A stretch of 64,000 nt of DNA from PALSA-270 sp963770245 (GTDB lineage: Bacteria; Acidobacteriota; Terriglobia; Terriglobales; Acidobacteriaceae): positions 124,001 to 188,000 of the forward strand of contig CAVYOX010000013.1 in the NCBI GenBank assembly GCA_963770245.1. Reading direction: 5' to 3'. Below, in pieces: positions 17,253 through 26,960 of the stretch. Position 1 is the first letter of the stretch, and the number at the start of each line of letters is the position of its first letter. The translations under genes were made by a program, and so were the position numbers. The notes below the pieces were generated by a model. It was not told the origin of the DNA and searched no databases. It was given only the letters and a program-made list of their open reading frames with translations.

Positions 17253-19733
17253 ATGCGGGGGGCGAAAACGATGGGGACTCTGCTGCAAGATGTTCGTTAC
17301 GGTTGGCGCATGCTGCGCAAGAAGCCCACCTTCACGGTGGTGGCGGTGCTGACGTTGGCCCTGGGGGTGGGAGCCAACACGGCGATTTTCAGCATCGTGA
17401 ATGCCGTCTTGCTGCGCTCTCTTCCCTTCCCCAGGCCGGACCGTTTGGTCCGAATCATTTTTAACAATCCCGGGTTGGGGTTGCGAGACGTTCGCTTTTC
17501 TGTGCCGGAACTGGAGGATCTCAAAACCCGGGCCAATGTATTTGAAGAAGTGAGCGTCGTTTTCCCGGCCAGCACGAATTTAACGGGCGCGAAACAGCCC
17601 GAGCGTCTTGAATTTCTGGGCGTCAGTCCCAACTATTTCTCGATGCTCGGCGTGACCCCACAGATTGGACGGTTGTTTGGTTCCCAGGACTCCGTGCTTG
17701 GTTTCGCGCCCGTAGCCGTGATCAGCGACAGCCTTTGGCGCCGCTCCTATGGCGCGGATCCGAACGTTCTCGGTCGTAGCCTGCAGCTCGACAACGATCC
17801 CTACACGATTGTCGGTGTTCTTCCACCCGGCTTCCGCCATCCCGGACCCACGATTTCCCGTGACGTAGAAGTATGGGCTACCACCGGATTCAGCGCCGAT
17901 CCCTTTCCCCCGCCAAAACGCGGCAATCGGGTGTTGCCCGGTGCCATCGGACGTCTCAAGCCGGGCCTGACCGTGGAGCAAGCGCAGGCGCAGCTTACGG
18001 CCATGGCGATCCAATCGCGCCACGACTTTTCGACCGATTACCCACCGCAGGCGGGATGGACGGTTGAGATTCAATCGTTGCAGGAGTCTTTGGTGGGCAA
18101 TGTGCGACCCATGCTGCTGGTCTTGCTGGGCGCCGTCATCCTCATCGTTTTCATTGTGTCGTTGAACATCGCCAATCTTCTGTTAGCGCGCGCCTCGGGA
18201 CGACAGCAAGAGATGGCGGTGCGGTTGGCGCTCGGGGCGAGTCGTGGCCGCATGGTGCGCCAGATGTTGACCGAGTCCATGGTTCTTTCTCTTATCGGAG
18301 GTTTCGCCGGGGTGGCGACGGCGGTTGCTACTTTGGGCTTCATCCTGCGCGTGGTCCCGTCGAACATTCCCCGGCTCGGTGAGGTAACGATCGACTGGGT
18401 TGTGCTGGGGTTTGCGCTCCTGATTTCCCTTTTGACCGGCGGGGTATTTGGACTGGCTCCGGCCATGCACGCCACCCGGTCCGCACTTTCTTCGGCGATT
18501 CGAGAAGGGGCTCGCGGGTCCGGCTATAGCACGAAAACTGGTCGTTTGCGGGACGCTCTGATCGTTTCCGAGCTCACATTCGCGGTGGTTCTGATGGTGG
18601 GAGCCGGCTTACTGCTGCGCACGCTAGGGGGACTGCTGCGGGAAAATCCAGGGTTCAATCCAACCCGCGTCATTTCGGCAAACATTTGGCTGCCGGTGCC
18701 GAACGATCCGACAGTCGATCCGTATTTCCCGCTCGCTCGGCAAAACTTTTTTGCCCGCGAGCTACTGCGGCGCATGAACGGGATTCCGGGCGTGGAGCTC
18801 GCCGGAATCACCTCCAATCTACCAGCCGCCAATCAGACCAATAGCGTGGCCCTAGCGATTGAAGATCGCCCGGTCGAATCCGCGCAGGATTTACGGGCTG
18901 AGGTCATCCGAGTAAGCCCTGATTATTTCAAGGTGATGCAGGCTCCGCTCGTGCGCGGACGCTTTTTTGCCGAAAATGATGAAGAAGGCAAACAGCCGGT
19001 TGCCATTATTGATGAAGCTGCAGCCCGGCGCTACTGGTCGGGTGGCGATCCGCTCGGTCGGAGGCTGCGAGTCGGACAGGATCCGAGCCTGCCCTGGATG
19101 ACCGTAGTGGGCCTAGTGAAAGACATCAAACAGGATGGACTCGACATCCAGGGCGTTCCGCACGTTTATATGTCGATTTATCAATATCGGGGCAGGGTCT
19201 TAAGCGTCGTACTGCGGAGCTCTCTGCCCGCAACTCTGCTCGAGCCGCAGATTCGACATCAGATCCAGAACGTTGATTGGCGCTTGCCGGTATTTGGTGT
19301 TTCTTCGATGAATGACGTGATCGGCCGCTCCCTCGCTCCCCGCCGTTTTTCTGCTGACCTGGTGGGAGCATTTGCCGGGCTGGCACTGCTTCTGGCTTCG
19401 ATCGGAATTTATGGCTTGCTGGCCTACATGGTCGACCAACGGTCCCGCGAGATCGGCCTTCGGATGGCGCTGGGGGCCCAGCCGAGCGACATCCTCAAGC
19501 TCATCCTGCAAAAGGGTGTCGTCCTCGCGAGCGTCGGAATCGCGGCCGGCGTACTGTTTTCTGCATCGACTGCCTCAGTCATGGCAAGCTTGCTCTATGG
19601 TGTTCGCCCCCATGATCCGGCTGTATTTCTGGTCGTGCCCCTGCTGTTGTTGGCCGTCGCTTCTGTCGCCAGCTACATTCCGGCCCGGCGAGCGACGAAA
19701 GTGGACCCCGTGATTGCGCTCCGCGAGGCGTGA
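17253..19733 (+). CDS. ADOP-family ABC transporter permease (FtsX/MacB type)
   Basis: 826 residues, full length for the acidobacterial duplicated-permease family. An N-terminal cytoplasmic stretch (LLQDVRYGWRMLRKKPTF) and TM helix are followed by a MacB-like periplasmic domain, an FtsX domain with three helices (about 285-440), a second periplasmic domain and a second FtsX domain ending PARRATKVDPVIALREA. These proteins usually work with a separate MacB-type ATPase; none is adjacent. The substrate is unknown. ATG 17253 or 17271 start. The gene is intact, in contrast to the two tail fragments at 13980 and 35214. Confidence 0.93.
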   Translation: MRGAKTMGTLLQDVRYGWRMLRKKPTFTVVAVLTLALGVGANTAIFSIVNAVLLRSLPFPRPDRLVRIIFNNPGLGLRDVRFSVPELEDLKTRANVFEEVSVVFPASTNLTGAKQPERLEFLGVSPNYFSMLGVTPQIGRLFGSQDSVLGFAPVAVISDSLWRRSYGADPNVLGRSLQLDNDPYTIVGVLPPGFRHPGPTISRDVEVWATTGFSADPFPPPKRGNRVLPGAIGRLKPGLTVEQAQAQLTAMAIQSRHDFSTDYPPQAGWTVEIQSLQESLVGNVRPMLLVLLGAVILIVFIVSLNIANLLLARASGRQQEMAVRLALGASRGRMVRQMLTESMVLSLIGGFAGVATAVATLGFILRVVPSNIPRLGEVTIDWVVLGFALLISLLTGGVFGLAPAMHATRSALSSAIREGARGSGYSTKTGRLRDALIVSELTFAVVLMVGAGLLLRTLGGLLRENPGFNPTRVISANIWLPVPNDPTVDPYFPLARQNFFARELLRRMNGIPGVELAGITSNLPAANQTNSVALAIEDRPVESAQDLRAEVIRVSPDYFKVMQAPLVRGRFFAENDEEGKQPVAIIDEAAARRYWSGGDPLGRRLRVGQDPSLPWMTVVGLVKDIKQDGLDIQGVPHVYMSIYQYRGRVLSVVLRSSLPATLLEPQIRHQIQNVDWRLPVFGVSSMNDVIGRSLAPRRFSADLVGAFAGLALLLASIGIYGLLAYMVDQRSREIGLRMALGAQPSDILKLILQKGVVLASVGIAAGVLFSASTASVMASLLYGVRPHDPAVFLVVPLLLLAVASVASYIPARRATKVDPVIALREA

Positions 19734-19984
19734 ACTTGTCGGGCAATCTCTTTACCATGGCTGAGCATTCGGTCCGGATGGCTCGATCCAGCCACGAAAC
19801 CCCGAGGTCGCCTCAGAATCATCCGCTTCGCATGCTGCTTTTCGACATCGGTTCGAGTGCTGGTCAAAGTCTGGGGAATCCCGACGATGCTCGCGTCGAT
19901 GGGCAACCGCATGTTGTCTGATCGCAGGCCTGTGCCTCATGCAGTCCATTCATTGAGTCCATTCGCTCCGGTTGTGCCGGGTGG

Positions 19985-21142
19985 TCATGGCCGACGAACG
20001 CGGGAGCGGACCAGCAGCAGCGACTGGTCGTCAGCGGCCTGGCCGTGAGCTGCGGCGCCCGCCAAAAGCGCGTGAGAAATGGCGTCGAGCGGATCGCCGC
20101 CATGGGCCGAGATCACCGCCTTTACGCCTTCCAGACCCCATTCTTCACCCTGTTTGTCTGCGACCTCGATCAGACCATCGGTCAGCAGCAGGAACAGATC
20201 ATCGGGGCCGCACGCTACCGTGCCCGTCACGAACGATTGCCCGTCAAACATTCCCAACGGCAGATTGGAGCACGCGACTTCGAAGATCTCCCCGGTTGCG
20301 GCGTGGTAGCGCAAGATGGCGGGGTGACCGGCCAAGGAATATTCCAGTCGTTCTCCATTCCACGCCAGATAGGCGAAGGTGACAAACATTTCCGGTTTCG
20401 TGATGGGGTAGAGGACCGAGTTCAGGCTTTCGAGCAGTCCAACTTCTGTTTTGCGGAATGAGAGTCGCATGCGGGCGGCGCTTTTGACCATACCCATAAC
20501 CACGCCAGGAGCGACTCCGTGGCCGGAAACGTCAGCGATATAAGCGATCCAGCCCTGATCATCCGGAACCAGGTCGATCAAGTCGCCACCCACCTCCCTG
20601 CTCGGCAGGGATCGTCCGTAGAACTCGAAGTCACCGACACGGGCAGCAATGGCCGGGACGAGCACATGGTGAATTTCGGTGGCCAGCTCCATCTCGGCGT
20701 GGACGCGAAAATAGCGGCGACCCTCGGTAACAGAGACGAAAACGAAGCATCCGTACCCGAGCATCATGGCGGCTATATTGGCGCACCCACTTAGGTTTAG
20801 TCGTTCGTGGATGCGGGCGATCTCGGCAGCGTCGAGCTGCTGCGGTTGGGGCAAGGCAAGAAGAAAACTGCCCAACAGGCTCATGGTTACATTCTGCACG
20901 ATGAAGATCGGCAGGATTGCTTTCCAACTTCGTCCCTGAAGGACAAAGCCTGCAGCGGCGTAGCAAATGGCGAATGCGCCATAACAAAAGACGGACAACA
21001 TCAGGCGTAGCGGTGATTGCCGCCCCATGTCCATCAGATCGTTGGTAAATCCAATGGTGCTGAAGAGAAAGAAGACTCCCAACAGAAAAACGGCAACCGA
21101 CCGCGGAGGAATCGTTCTCCAGTAAGACTTGGCAGGAATCAT
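19985..21142 (-). CDS. Membrane-anchored SpoIIE/RsbU-type PP2C phosphatase
   Basis: 385 residues. The first 150 or so hold about four or five hydrophobic helices. The C-terminal 220 residues are a PP2C SpoIIE domain: SREVGGDLIDLV and ADVSGHGVAPGVVMGMVK bind the metal pair; LTDGLIEV and DDQSLLLVR complete the site. Such phosphatases dephosphorylate anti-sigma antagonists (partner switching). The RsbRD-like protein at 16337 is a possible functional associate, though not in the same transcript. It is convergent with the ADOP gene. The 250-bp gap 19734-19984 holds nothing recognisable. Confidence 0.93.
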   Translation of the reverse strand: MIPAKSYWRTIPPRSVAVFLLGVFFLFSTIGFTNDLMDMGRQSPLRLMLSVFCYGAFAICYAAAGFVLQGRSWKAILPIFIVQNVTMSLLGSFLLALPQPQQLDAAEIARIHERLNLSGCANIAAMMLGYGCFVFVSVTEGRRYFRVHAEMELATEIHHVLVPAIAARVGDFEFYGRSLPSREVGGDLIDLVPDDQGWIAYIADVSGHGVAPGVVMGMVKSAARMRLSFRKTEVGLLESLNSVLYPITKPEMFVTFAYLAWNGERLEYSLAGHPAILRYHAATGEIFEVACSNLPLGMFDGQSFVTGTVACGPDDLFLLLTDGLIEVADKQGEEWGLEGVKAVISAHGGDPLDAISHALLAGAAAHGQAADDQSLLLVRSRVRRP

Positions 21143-21473
21143 AGGATGGGTTGCGCTTGGCGAATCCTACCATAGCAATCTCGGAGAGTTGGGTCTTACG
21201 AACCAGGTCGTGGAGGTCGGAACAGGCATCACGTTCTGCGGCATGAGCCCTGGCTTAAAGAATTCTGTCCGTCCTAGCCGGCAGCCCTGTCCTTCTCCGC
21301 GCGTAAGCGTTCGCGGGCACATGCGTTCGAGGACACACCCAGCATTGGTATGGTCTGCATGTTCTGATTCAGTCGAGTTTCGCACAGGCCAGCGCGGGGG
21401 TTTTAACCGCACTGTAATCTCAGGGGACTACACTCGGAACCGCGGAGCAAATTTGAGAGAGAAGAGGTCCGTT

Positions 21474-21698
21474 ATGTCCAAGAAACCTGCAGAGCATCAC
21501 CGTACCGCCGCCGAGCATCACGAACAGGCTGCTCGACACAACCGTGAAGCGGCCAAGCACCACGAAGCCGGGAACCATGAAAAAGCCGCTCACCATGCCG
21601 TCCTCGCTCAGGGACACCACGAACACGCCGCCCACCACACTGCTGAAGCCGCCAAAGCCCACGTTGAACACCACGGAAGTAGCGCGGCTTCTGCTTAG
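21474..21698 (+). CDS. Small His-rich repetitive protein
   Basis: 74 residues with about 21 histidines in alanine/glutamate-rich helical repeats of the form HHEQAARHNREAAKHHEAG. Widespread bacterial homologues of this pattern exist without known function. The repeated HH pairs on a predicted amphipathic helix suggest metal binding or buffering. GAAGAGG lies 6 nt before ATG 21474; a longer in-frame extension to 21129 has none of the repeat character. Single gene, with no signal peptide. Confidence 0.82.
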   Translation: MSKKPAEHHRTAAEHHEQAARHNREAAKHHEAGNHEKAAHHAVLAQGHHEHAAHHTAEAAKAHVEHHGSSAASA

Positions 21699-21908
21699 TC
21701 GATCGCTCGAGGCCTGCTTACGGGCCGCTCCCGGCGCAGGCCTCGTCGCCTTGATTCGTCGTGTTCCTGCCGGCCGACTGCGATCGTCCGAAATCGACTC
21801 GATAAGAATGACGTTAGACGGTCGCCGTTGGGGGCGACCACACGGAGCTCCCGACCGGGCAGGCGTTGCCTGCTCAACCGCTGGCTCAATTTGACGCCGT
21901 CGACGGTC

Positions 21909-23162
21909 CTAGGGGCCTGTTCCCTCAGGTGCCGCAGTCAGGGTATTCACCAGCCACGGAAGAATGACCTGCTTAAAGATCCGCGGATCGGGCCACACTT
22001 TAACCTGCCGTCCCAAGTGCCCGCCCTGCGGGTTGATCCAGGCCGTTTTTGGAACATCGCCTTGATTGAGCAGCAGGTAAATATCCGAGATTGGAACCTG
22101 GGTATCGAGGACTCCCCCGAGGACCAGCATGGGGGCCATCGGCTTGCCGAGCAGCCCTTGGCTGACCAGAGACATCCGGGGCAGAAACGCCGCCATCTCA
22201 TCGAGCGAATTTACTCCGTCGAGCACCGACATCAGAGCGGGAATCTGATCGAACAGGTACTCGCGATTGCCGACGAGTGAGTTCATCAGAAAATCTCTTT
22301 GAAAGAACTTGTCGATGGGCGGCGATTGCGCGCTCGCGCCTCTGAGGCGCTGGCGTTCGACAATGGCCAGCTTGGTGGCCCAGTAGGCCCCCCAGCTTAC
22401 GCCGTGCACCGCGAGTCGGGTCTTATCCACTTCCGGTCTGGTCTCGAGGTAGTCGATCACTCGCGACAACATGCGGTCGGCATGCTCGCTCACTTTGATC
22501 GGCGCCTGCCCGGTGCCCGGCCCATCCACGGCCAGAAAACCGATGCCATGGGGCAGGATTGCCCCAAAGCTCTCCGCGAGATCTTCTTTGCGGCTATCCA
22601 GGCCATTGATCGCGATGACCACGGGTACGGGGCCCATCCGTTGCTTCGGCAATCGCAGATAGGCGATGATTTCCGACCCCTCGAAGGGAATGTGAACCAC
22701 TTCAAGCGGCGAGTCCAGGAAACGGGCATGGGCGAGAAAAGCGTCGATGGCTTTGGCGTAGGCCCGCTTTTTCCCCGGCGACGAGGGTACCGGCCAGCGG
22801 CCGAAGGAATAAATATGCCAGGCGCGAATGTAGTCGGCATTGGCTTTGGCGGGGTCGGTCGACTCGAGCGTTTTGCCTTCGGCCATGTAGCGGTCGGCCA
22901 CGGCAATAAAAGCCGCCGCCCATTCATCTTTATCCTTGGTCTTGATCGCAGCCAGGGCCTCGCGAAGGTCCGCCGGATCGAGGCCGATGAGCGGGTACAT
23001 GCCATTCTCCGCGCGGTGAATCGCTTCCGTCTTGATCTCGTCGAGCGTCCGCTCGGGAATTTCCTGCGACAACGCGGTGCCGGGGAGGGTGAAAAACAAA
23101 GACCAGGCACACCCGAGCGCTAAGATGGCGGAGAATCTGTAAACTGCAGTGAATCCAGGCAT
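21909..23162 (-). CDS. Secreted alpha/beta hydrolase (FrsA/DHPON-hydrolase-like)
   Basis: 417 residues with a signal peptide (ILALGCAWSLFFTLPGTALS). A helical N-terminal cap (about 35-150) precedes an alpha/beta fold with oxyanion region VIAINGLDSRKED, nucleophile in GVSWGAYWA, acid in GVLDTQVP and histidine in GGHLGR. Cap and core arrangement match the family containing esterase FrsA and 2,6-dihydroxypseudooxynicotine hydrolase, which cleaves a C-C bond. The substrate here is unknown. It lies 128 bp behind the TonB receptor on the same strand and probably shares its transcript, so it may process the imported compound. Confidence 0.85.
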   Translation of the reverse strand: MPGFTAVYRFSAILALGCAWSLFFTLPGTALSQEIPERTLDEIKTEAIHRAENGMYPLIGLDPADLREALAAIKTKDKDEWAAAFIAVADRYMAEGKTLESTDPAKANADYIRAWHIYSFGRWPVPSSPGKKRAYAKAIDAFLAHARFLDSPLEVVHIPFEGSEIIAYLRLPKQRMGPVPVVIAINGLDSRKEDLAESFGAILPHGIGFLAVDGPGTGQAPIKVSEHADRMLSRVIDYLETRPEVDKTRLAVHGVSWGAYWATKLAIVERQRLRGASAQSPPIDKFFQRDFLMNSLVGNREYLFDQIPALMSVLDGVNSLDEMAAFLPRMSLVSQGLLGKPMAPMLVLGGVLDTQVPISDIYLLLNQGDVPKTAWINPQGGHLGRQVKVWPDPRIFKQVILPWLVNTLTAAPEGTGP

Positions 23163-23290
23163 GGTCTGGTGGCCCTCCGCGGAAAATGCGGTCTGCTCTG
23201 GTCGATGCCGAGGATCGCCAACGCTGCGGGAGTCTCTCGAATCCGCAGTCTTCGGTGGCGCCCGGCCGTGCGCGAAACTCGAAAACCCCG

Positions 23291-26200
23291 CTAAAAGATG
23301 AATTTCAGGCCGAACTGGGTCGCACGGCTGCCGCCGGACCCGATCACGGGATTGGCGGCCGCTACGTCGGGCGTCGCACAGCCGCAGCCGAAGGGCGGCC
23401 CGGCGGCCGAGGGATCGTTGTCGCCAAAGCCGTTCTGCCCTCCGTAGGGATTGGCGAAGTTCGGATGGTTCAGGATATTGAAGAACTCGGCGCGAAACTG
23501 GGCACTCAACCGTTCTCCAAGTTTCCAGTTCTTGGCCACCGAAAAATCCCAGTTGCGGAAGCCCGAGTCGGGAAAGATGTTGCGTCCCATGGTGCCGAAG
23601 GTTCCAAGCGGGGGAGGGATCATGACCGAGCGCCCCTTGGCATAACAGCCAAACGAGTTGAGCGTAGCCGTAGCCCCGACCGAGGCTGCGTCGGCAATGC
23701 AGGCAGACGGCATGCTGGCGGAGCCGCCCGCAAAATAAGGGATCGAAGTCGGTCCCGACTTGAAATCGTTCGGATCGCCAAAGAAGTCCCAGCGATCATG
23801 GCCCTCGCCGCTCCCGCTCACATTGGTTCCGGTGTCAATCACCGGCCAGTATTGCGGGCTCTCGAGGGTCACAATCGAGTTGATCTGCCAACCTTCGAGC
23901 ATCTCTCCAAATCCAGGCTTCCCCGGGATGGCATAGCTAATCGAAAGCGTGAGGCGCTGCCGCATGTCGAAGTCGCTATTCGCGTATTCCCGCCCGGGAT
24001 GTGCCGAGTCCTGGGGCAGACCGAGTCCGGCACCGAAGTCCCAATTGGCGGAAACGTCATCGAGGGCATGGCCATAGGTGTAGCCGGCCACGAGACCCAG
24101 GCCATGAAAGTTGCGCGCGGTCAGTGTGCTCTGCAGGGCGTTGTAGTTCGAGCGATAAATGTTGCTCATCTGATAGATGTTGGCCAGGTAGGGGAACTGG
24201 GCGAAGGGAAAGGTTCCGGCGGGCGTCGGTTGGTTAATGTCGCGAGTGCCCATCAGATTCGAGCCATGGTTGCCCACGTAGGCAATCTCGAAGGAAAGAT
24301 TGTTGGTGACGGCGTGCTCGACGTTCAAAGTCCAGTTATAGACGTAAGGAGTGGTGAGGTTTGGGTCGACGCCGAGAATCGAGCAAGGGGCAGCGGTTGA
24401 GCAGCTGAGGTTCGAGGGGCTCAGATTGCCAAAGACCGGGCCGGTGTTGTAGTTGGGAAGACTGGAAAAAGTAAGGTTGCCGACCTGGATCGAGCCGCTG
24501 CCCGGCGCCCCGTTGAGCGAAGCTCCGGTCGGAATGCTGGTGAGACCAAAGCTGTTATTGAAAGCCAGAAACGATTCCCAGTTGATGGTTTCATAGGTTA
24601 AGCCCCCGCCCGCCCGGATGACGGTCGCGCCCCGGCCCGTCGGATCCCAGGCAAAGCCCGCGCGCGGCGCGAAATCACGGTGATCGCCGCTATAGGGTGA
24701 GGTGATCTGTTTGCCGACCTGCACGAGCCCTACGCTCGGACTGAAGTTGCCGATGAGATTATTGGCTTCCTTGACCACGGTATTGAGCTCGTAGCGCAGA
24801 CCAAAATTCAAGGTCAAGGTTTTGGCGGCGCGCCAGTCATCCTGAAAGAAGCCGGCATAAGCCCAGTTGCTCAGCTCGCGAGCCGGGTTGCCGGAGAGCA
24901 CTGCTCCGGCCGGAGTGGGACCGGCTTGCGAGGGAACGCCGGCAAAAAAATCCTCCAGGGGGGTTGAATTGGCGAAGGCGGCTCCGCCGCCGAAAGCGAT
25001 ACTGCCCCGGGCCGCACCATAAGCGCCGCCGTTCACGCCGTCGCGATGGATCTCGCCGCCAAACTTGAAAGCGTGGCTCCCTCGCGTGTAGGAGAGATGG
25101 TCGATGAACTGGATGACGGTGTCCGGCCCTTGCAGTTTCGGCCATTTGAAACCGCCCAAGGTGCCGCCCACCGGGCTCTTGAAGCCACTGATGGCGATGC
25201 GGGGCAAGCCACCCGTCAGAGGGCTGAAGGGCACGCCGGTGTCGAGCCCGCCGTAAGAGGAGGCGGGCACATCGTGGTCGGCAGGATAGGTGGGCTGAAA
25301 CAGGCGGCTGTAGCCGAATCTGGCCTCGTTGACCAGGCGCGAGGTGGCAGCCCATACCCAGTTCGTTCCGAACACTTGGGCGCGAGTGTGGATCAAAGTC
25401 AACCACTGGGGCTGCAGCAGCCCGGGAACGTCCTCGACGGTTCCCGAGTTATTCCCGAAAAAATACATGCCGCTCACGGTATTGTTGTCATTCAAGTGGT
25501 AGTCGATTTTCCCCACCCCGTTGTTCGAAGTGACTGTGTTGGGAAAACCGTTCACGATGGCGGTGGGACCGTTCGGATTGGTTCCGAGGTTGGTGGGGAA
25601 TCCCTTGCCGTTGCAACTGACCCCGGAGGGTGCCGCACCGGTCACCGTGCAGCCCGCGATTCCCAGGCTGACCGTACTCAGCGGGACACCGCCTGCCTGC
25701 AAGGCGGCGATGGCGTCCGGAATGCTATTGGCCGGATCGCCCCCGAGAGAAACCGTAGCCGGACTGCTGATACCCCCAAAGGAGTTCCCGACCGTATAGT
25801 GTTGCCCTTCGAAGCCGCCAAAGAAGAACAGCTTGTCTTTGATCAGCGCTCCGCCGAGAGTGCCGCCGTACTGTTTCAAAGCGCGGGGGGTTTTCGGAGA
25901 GCCGACCGGGTTGAAATAGTTGCGGGCGTCGAAGATGCCGTCGCGGTAGAAACCGTAGCCGGTTCCGTGCAGCCTATTCGTGCCCGACTTGAGGCCCACG
26001 TTCACGATCGCTCCCGGCTTCCAGCCATATTCCGCCGCGGGATTCTCCTGCAGATTGAACTCCTGGATGGCGTCGATCGGCAGAATCGTCGCCGAATCGC
26101 CCGCGATGCCCGCGCCATTGATGATGCCCTGGCCGGAAAAGGGTTCGCTGTCAAACAGACCGTCGATGATGTAGACGTTGTCTTCGGCGCGCAGGCCGTT

Positions 26201-26725
26201 GGTGCTCGTGGTCGAGAATCCCCCACCCGGATAGCGCACCACGCCGGGGCGCAGCTGCAGCAGGTTCTCGTAGTTCCGCCCGTTCAAGGGCAGGTCATTC
26301 ATCTGCCGGTTGCTGAGAGTCCCGCCGAGGGTCGAGGAGGTGGTGTTGAGCATCGGAACCTCTTCGGTCACCGTGATGGTTTCTGAAGTCTCACCCGGCG
26401 GGAGGGAGAAGTCGATGCGCACATCTTGGGCCACCTCGACTTCGACGCTCGCACGTTCGACGCTTTTGAAACTCCGCGCGGTCGCCCGGATGCTGTAGGT
26501 GCCAGGCAACAGATCGGGAGCCACGTAGGTTCCAGTATCGTCGGTCGTGAGGACCCGGTTCGTGCCCCGCTGCAGATCGCTGATGGTGACGGTCGCGGCG
26601 GCCAAGGCGGCGCCCGTCTGATCCCTGACCGTTCCCAGAATTCGCCCGGCATTGGACTGCGCCATGGTCAGCAGAGACCCAAGCACGAGCGCCAAACCCG
26701 CAGCCAGACCTCGAATGTATTTCAT
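23291..26725 (-). CDS. TonB-dependent receptor with carboxypeptidase-regulatory N-domain
   Basis: 1144 residues from ATG 26725 (alternative ATG 26773). Signal peptide ending near LLTMAQS; an Ig-like carboxypeptidase-regulatory domain (about 25-105: GTVRDQTGAALAAATVTIS); a plug domain with NDLPLNGRNYENLLQLRPGV; then a large beta-barrel ending GLKFIF with the aromatic C-terminus typical of outer-membrane proteins. This Oar-like type is abundant in acidobacteria and imports large or complex substrates. It leads an operon with the secreted hydrolase and is divergent from the aldehyde dehydrogenase operon, sharing the FadR-like operator region. Confidence 0.95.
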   Translation of the reverse strand: MKYIRGLAAGLALVLGSLLTMAQSNAGRILGTVRDQTGAALAAATVTISDLQRGTNRVLTTDDTGTYVAPDLLPGTYSIRATARSFKSVERASVEVEVAQDVRIDFSLPPGETSETITVTEEVPMLNTTSSTLGGTLSNRQMNDLPLNGRNYENLLQLRPGVVRYPGGGFSTTSTNGLRAEDNVYIIDGLFDSEPFSGQGIINGAGIAGDSATILPIDAIQEFNLQENPAAEYGWKPGAIVNVGLKSGTNRLHGTGYGFYRDGIFDARNYFNPVGSPKTPRALKQYGGTLGGALIKDKLFFFGGFEGQHYTVGNSFGGISSPATVSLGGDPANSIPDAIAALQAGGVPLSTVSLGIAGCTVTGAAPSGVSCNGKGFPTNLGTNPNGPTAIVNGFPNTVTSNNGVGKIDYHLNDNNTVSGMYFFGNNSGTVEDVPGLLQPQWLTLIHTRAQVFGTNWVWAATSRLVNEARFGYSRLFQPTYPADHDVPASSYGGLDTGVPFSPLTGGLPRIAISGFKSPVGGTLGGFKWPKLQGPDTVIQFIDHLSYTRGSHAFKFGGEIHRDGVNGGAYGAARGSIAFGGGAAFANSTPLEDFFAGVPSQAGPTPAGAVLSGNPARELSNWAYAGFFQDDWRAAKTLTLNFGLRYELNTVVKEANNLIGNFSPSVGLVQVGKQITSPYSGDHRDFAPRAGFAWDPTGRGATVIRAGGGLTYETINWESFLAFNNSFGLTSIPTGASLNGAPGSGSIQVGNLTFSSLPNYNTGPVFGNLSPSNLSCSTAAPCSILGVDPNLTTPYVYNWTLNVEHAVTNNLSFEIAYVGNHGSNLMGTRDINQPTPAGTFPFAQFPYLANIYQMSNIYRSNYNALQSTLTARNFHGLGLVAGYTYGHALDDVSANWDFGAGLGLPQDSAHPGREYANSDFDMRQRLTLSISYAIPGKPGFGEMLEGWQINSIVTLESPQYWPVIDTGTNVSGSGEGHDRWDFFGDPNDFKSGPTSIPYFAGGSASMPSACIADAASVGATATLNSFGCYAKGRSVMIPPPLGTFGTMGRNIFPDSGFRNWDFSVAKNWKLGERLSAQFRAEFFNILNHPNFANPYGGQNGFGDNDPSAAGPPFGCGCATPDVAAANPVIGSGGSRATQFGLKFIF

Positions 26726-26794
26726 CTTCTTCAGGTATGTCGGCACGCCGATCCGAACCTCGAGGGAATGCATACGGACCTCCAGCAGTAGCTA

Positions 26795-26807
26795 TGGTCC
26801 GACAACT
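26795..26807 (-). promoter_or_regulatory. FadR/GntR-type operator, left copy
   Basis: TGGTCCGACAACT contains the FadR-family core TGGTCCGAC. It sits 70-90 bp upstream of the TonB receptor start. A minus-strand TTGACA (plus 26830-26835) lies just upstream, so a repressor here would block leftward transcription. Its exact reverse complement is at 26883-26895. Confidence 0.75.
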
Positions 26808-26829
26808 CTACCACCATATAAGAAGCCCA

Positions 26830-26853
26830 TGTCAAGCCATTAAAGTGTTGACG
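26830..26853. promoter_or_regulatory. Back-to-back -35 boxes of divergent promoters
   Basis: TTGACA on the minus strand (plus 26830-26835) and TTGACG on the plus strand (26848-26853) lie between the two operator copies. Neither has a textbook -10, but each points towards one operator, so each promoter would be covered downstream by its own site. Confidence 0.5.
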
Positions 26854-26882
26854 AGTTGTAGCCGCGCAAAAATTTATGGTAC

Positions 26883-26895
26883 AGTTGTCGGACCA
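26883..26895 (+). promoter_or_regulatory. FadR/GntR-type operator, right copy
   Basis: AGTTGTCGGACCA is the perfect reverse complement of the left operator, 88 bp away centre to centre (about eight helical turns, which would permit looping). It lies 65 bp before the aldehyde dehydrogenase ATG. Confidence 0.75.
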
Positions 26896-26960
26896 CGATA
26901 CCGAGGCTGCTCCGCCCCGGGTTCGACATCCGCTACGAGATCTTCGAGGACATTATCGAA

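Noticed and set aside
23186..24400. 404-codon open frame antisense to the TonB receptor 3' end
   Set aside because: Shadow frame rich in Arg/Gly; the minus-strand receptor fully explains the sequence.
25046..26386. 446-codon open frame antisense to the TonB receptor
   Set aside because: Shadow of a GC-rich barrel gene; no recognisable domain and no ribosome site.
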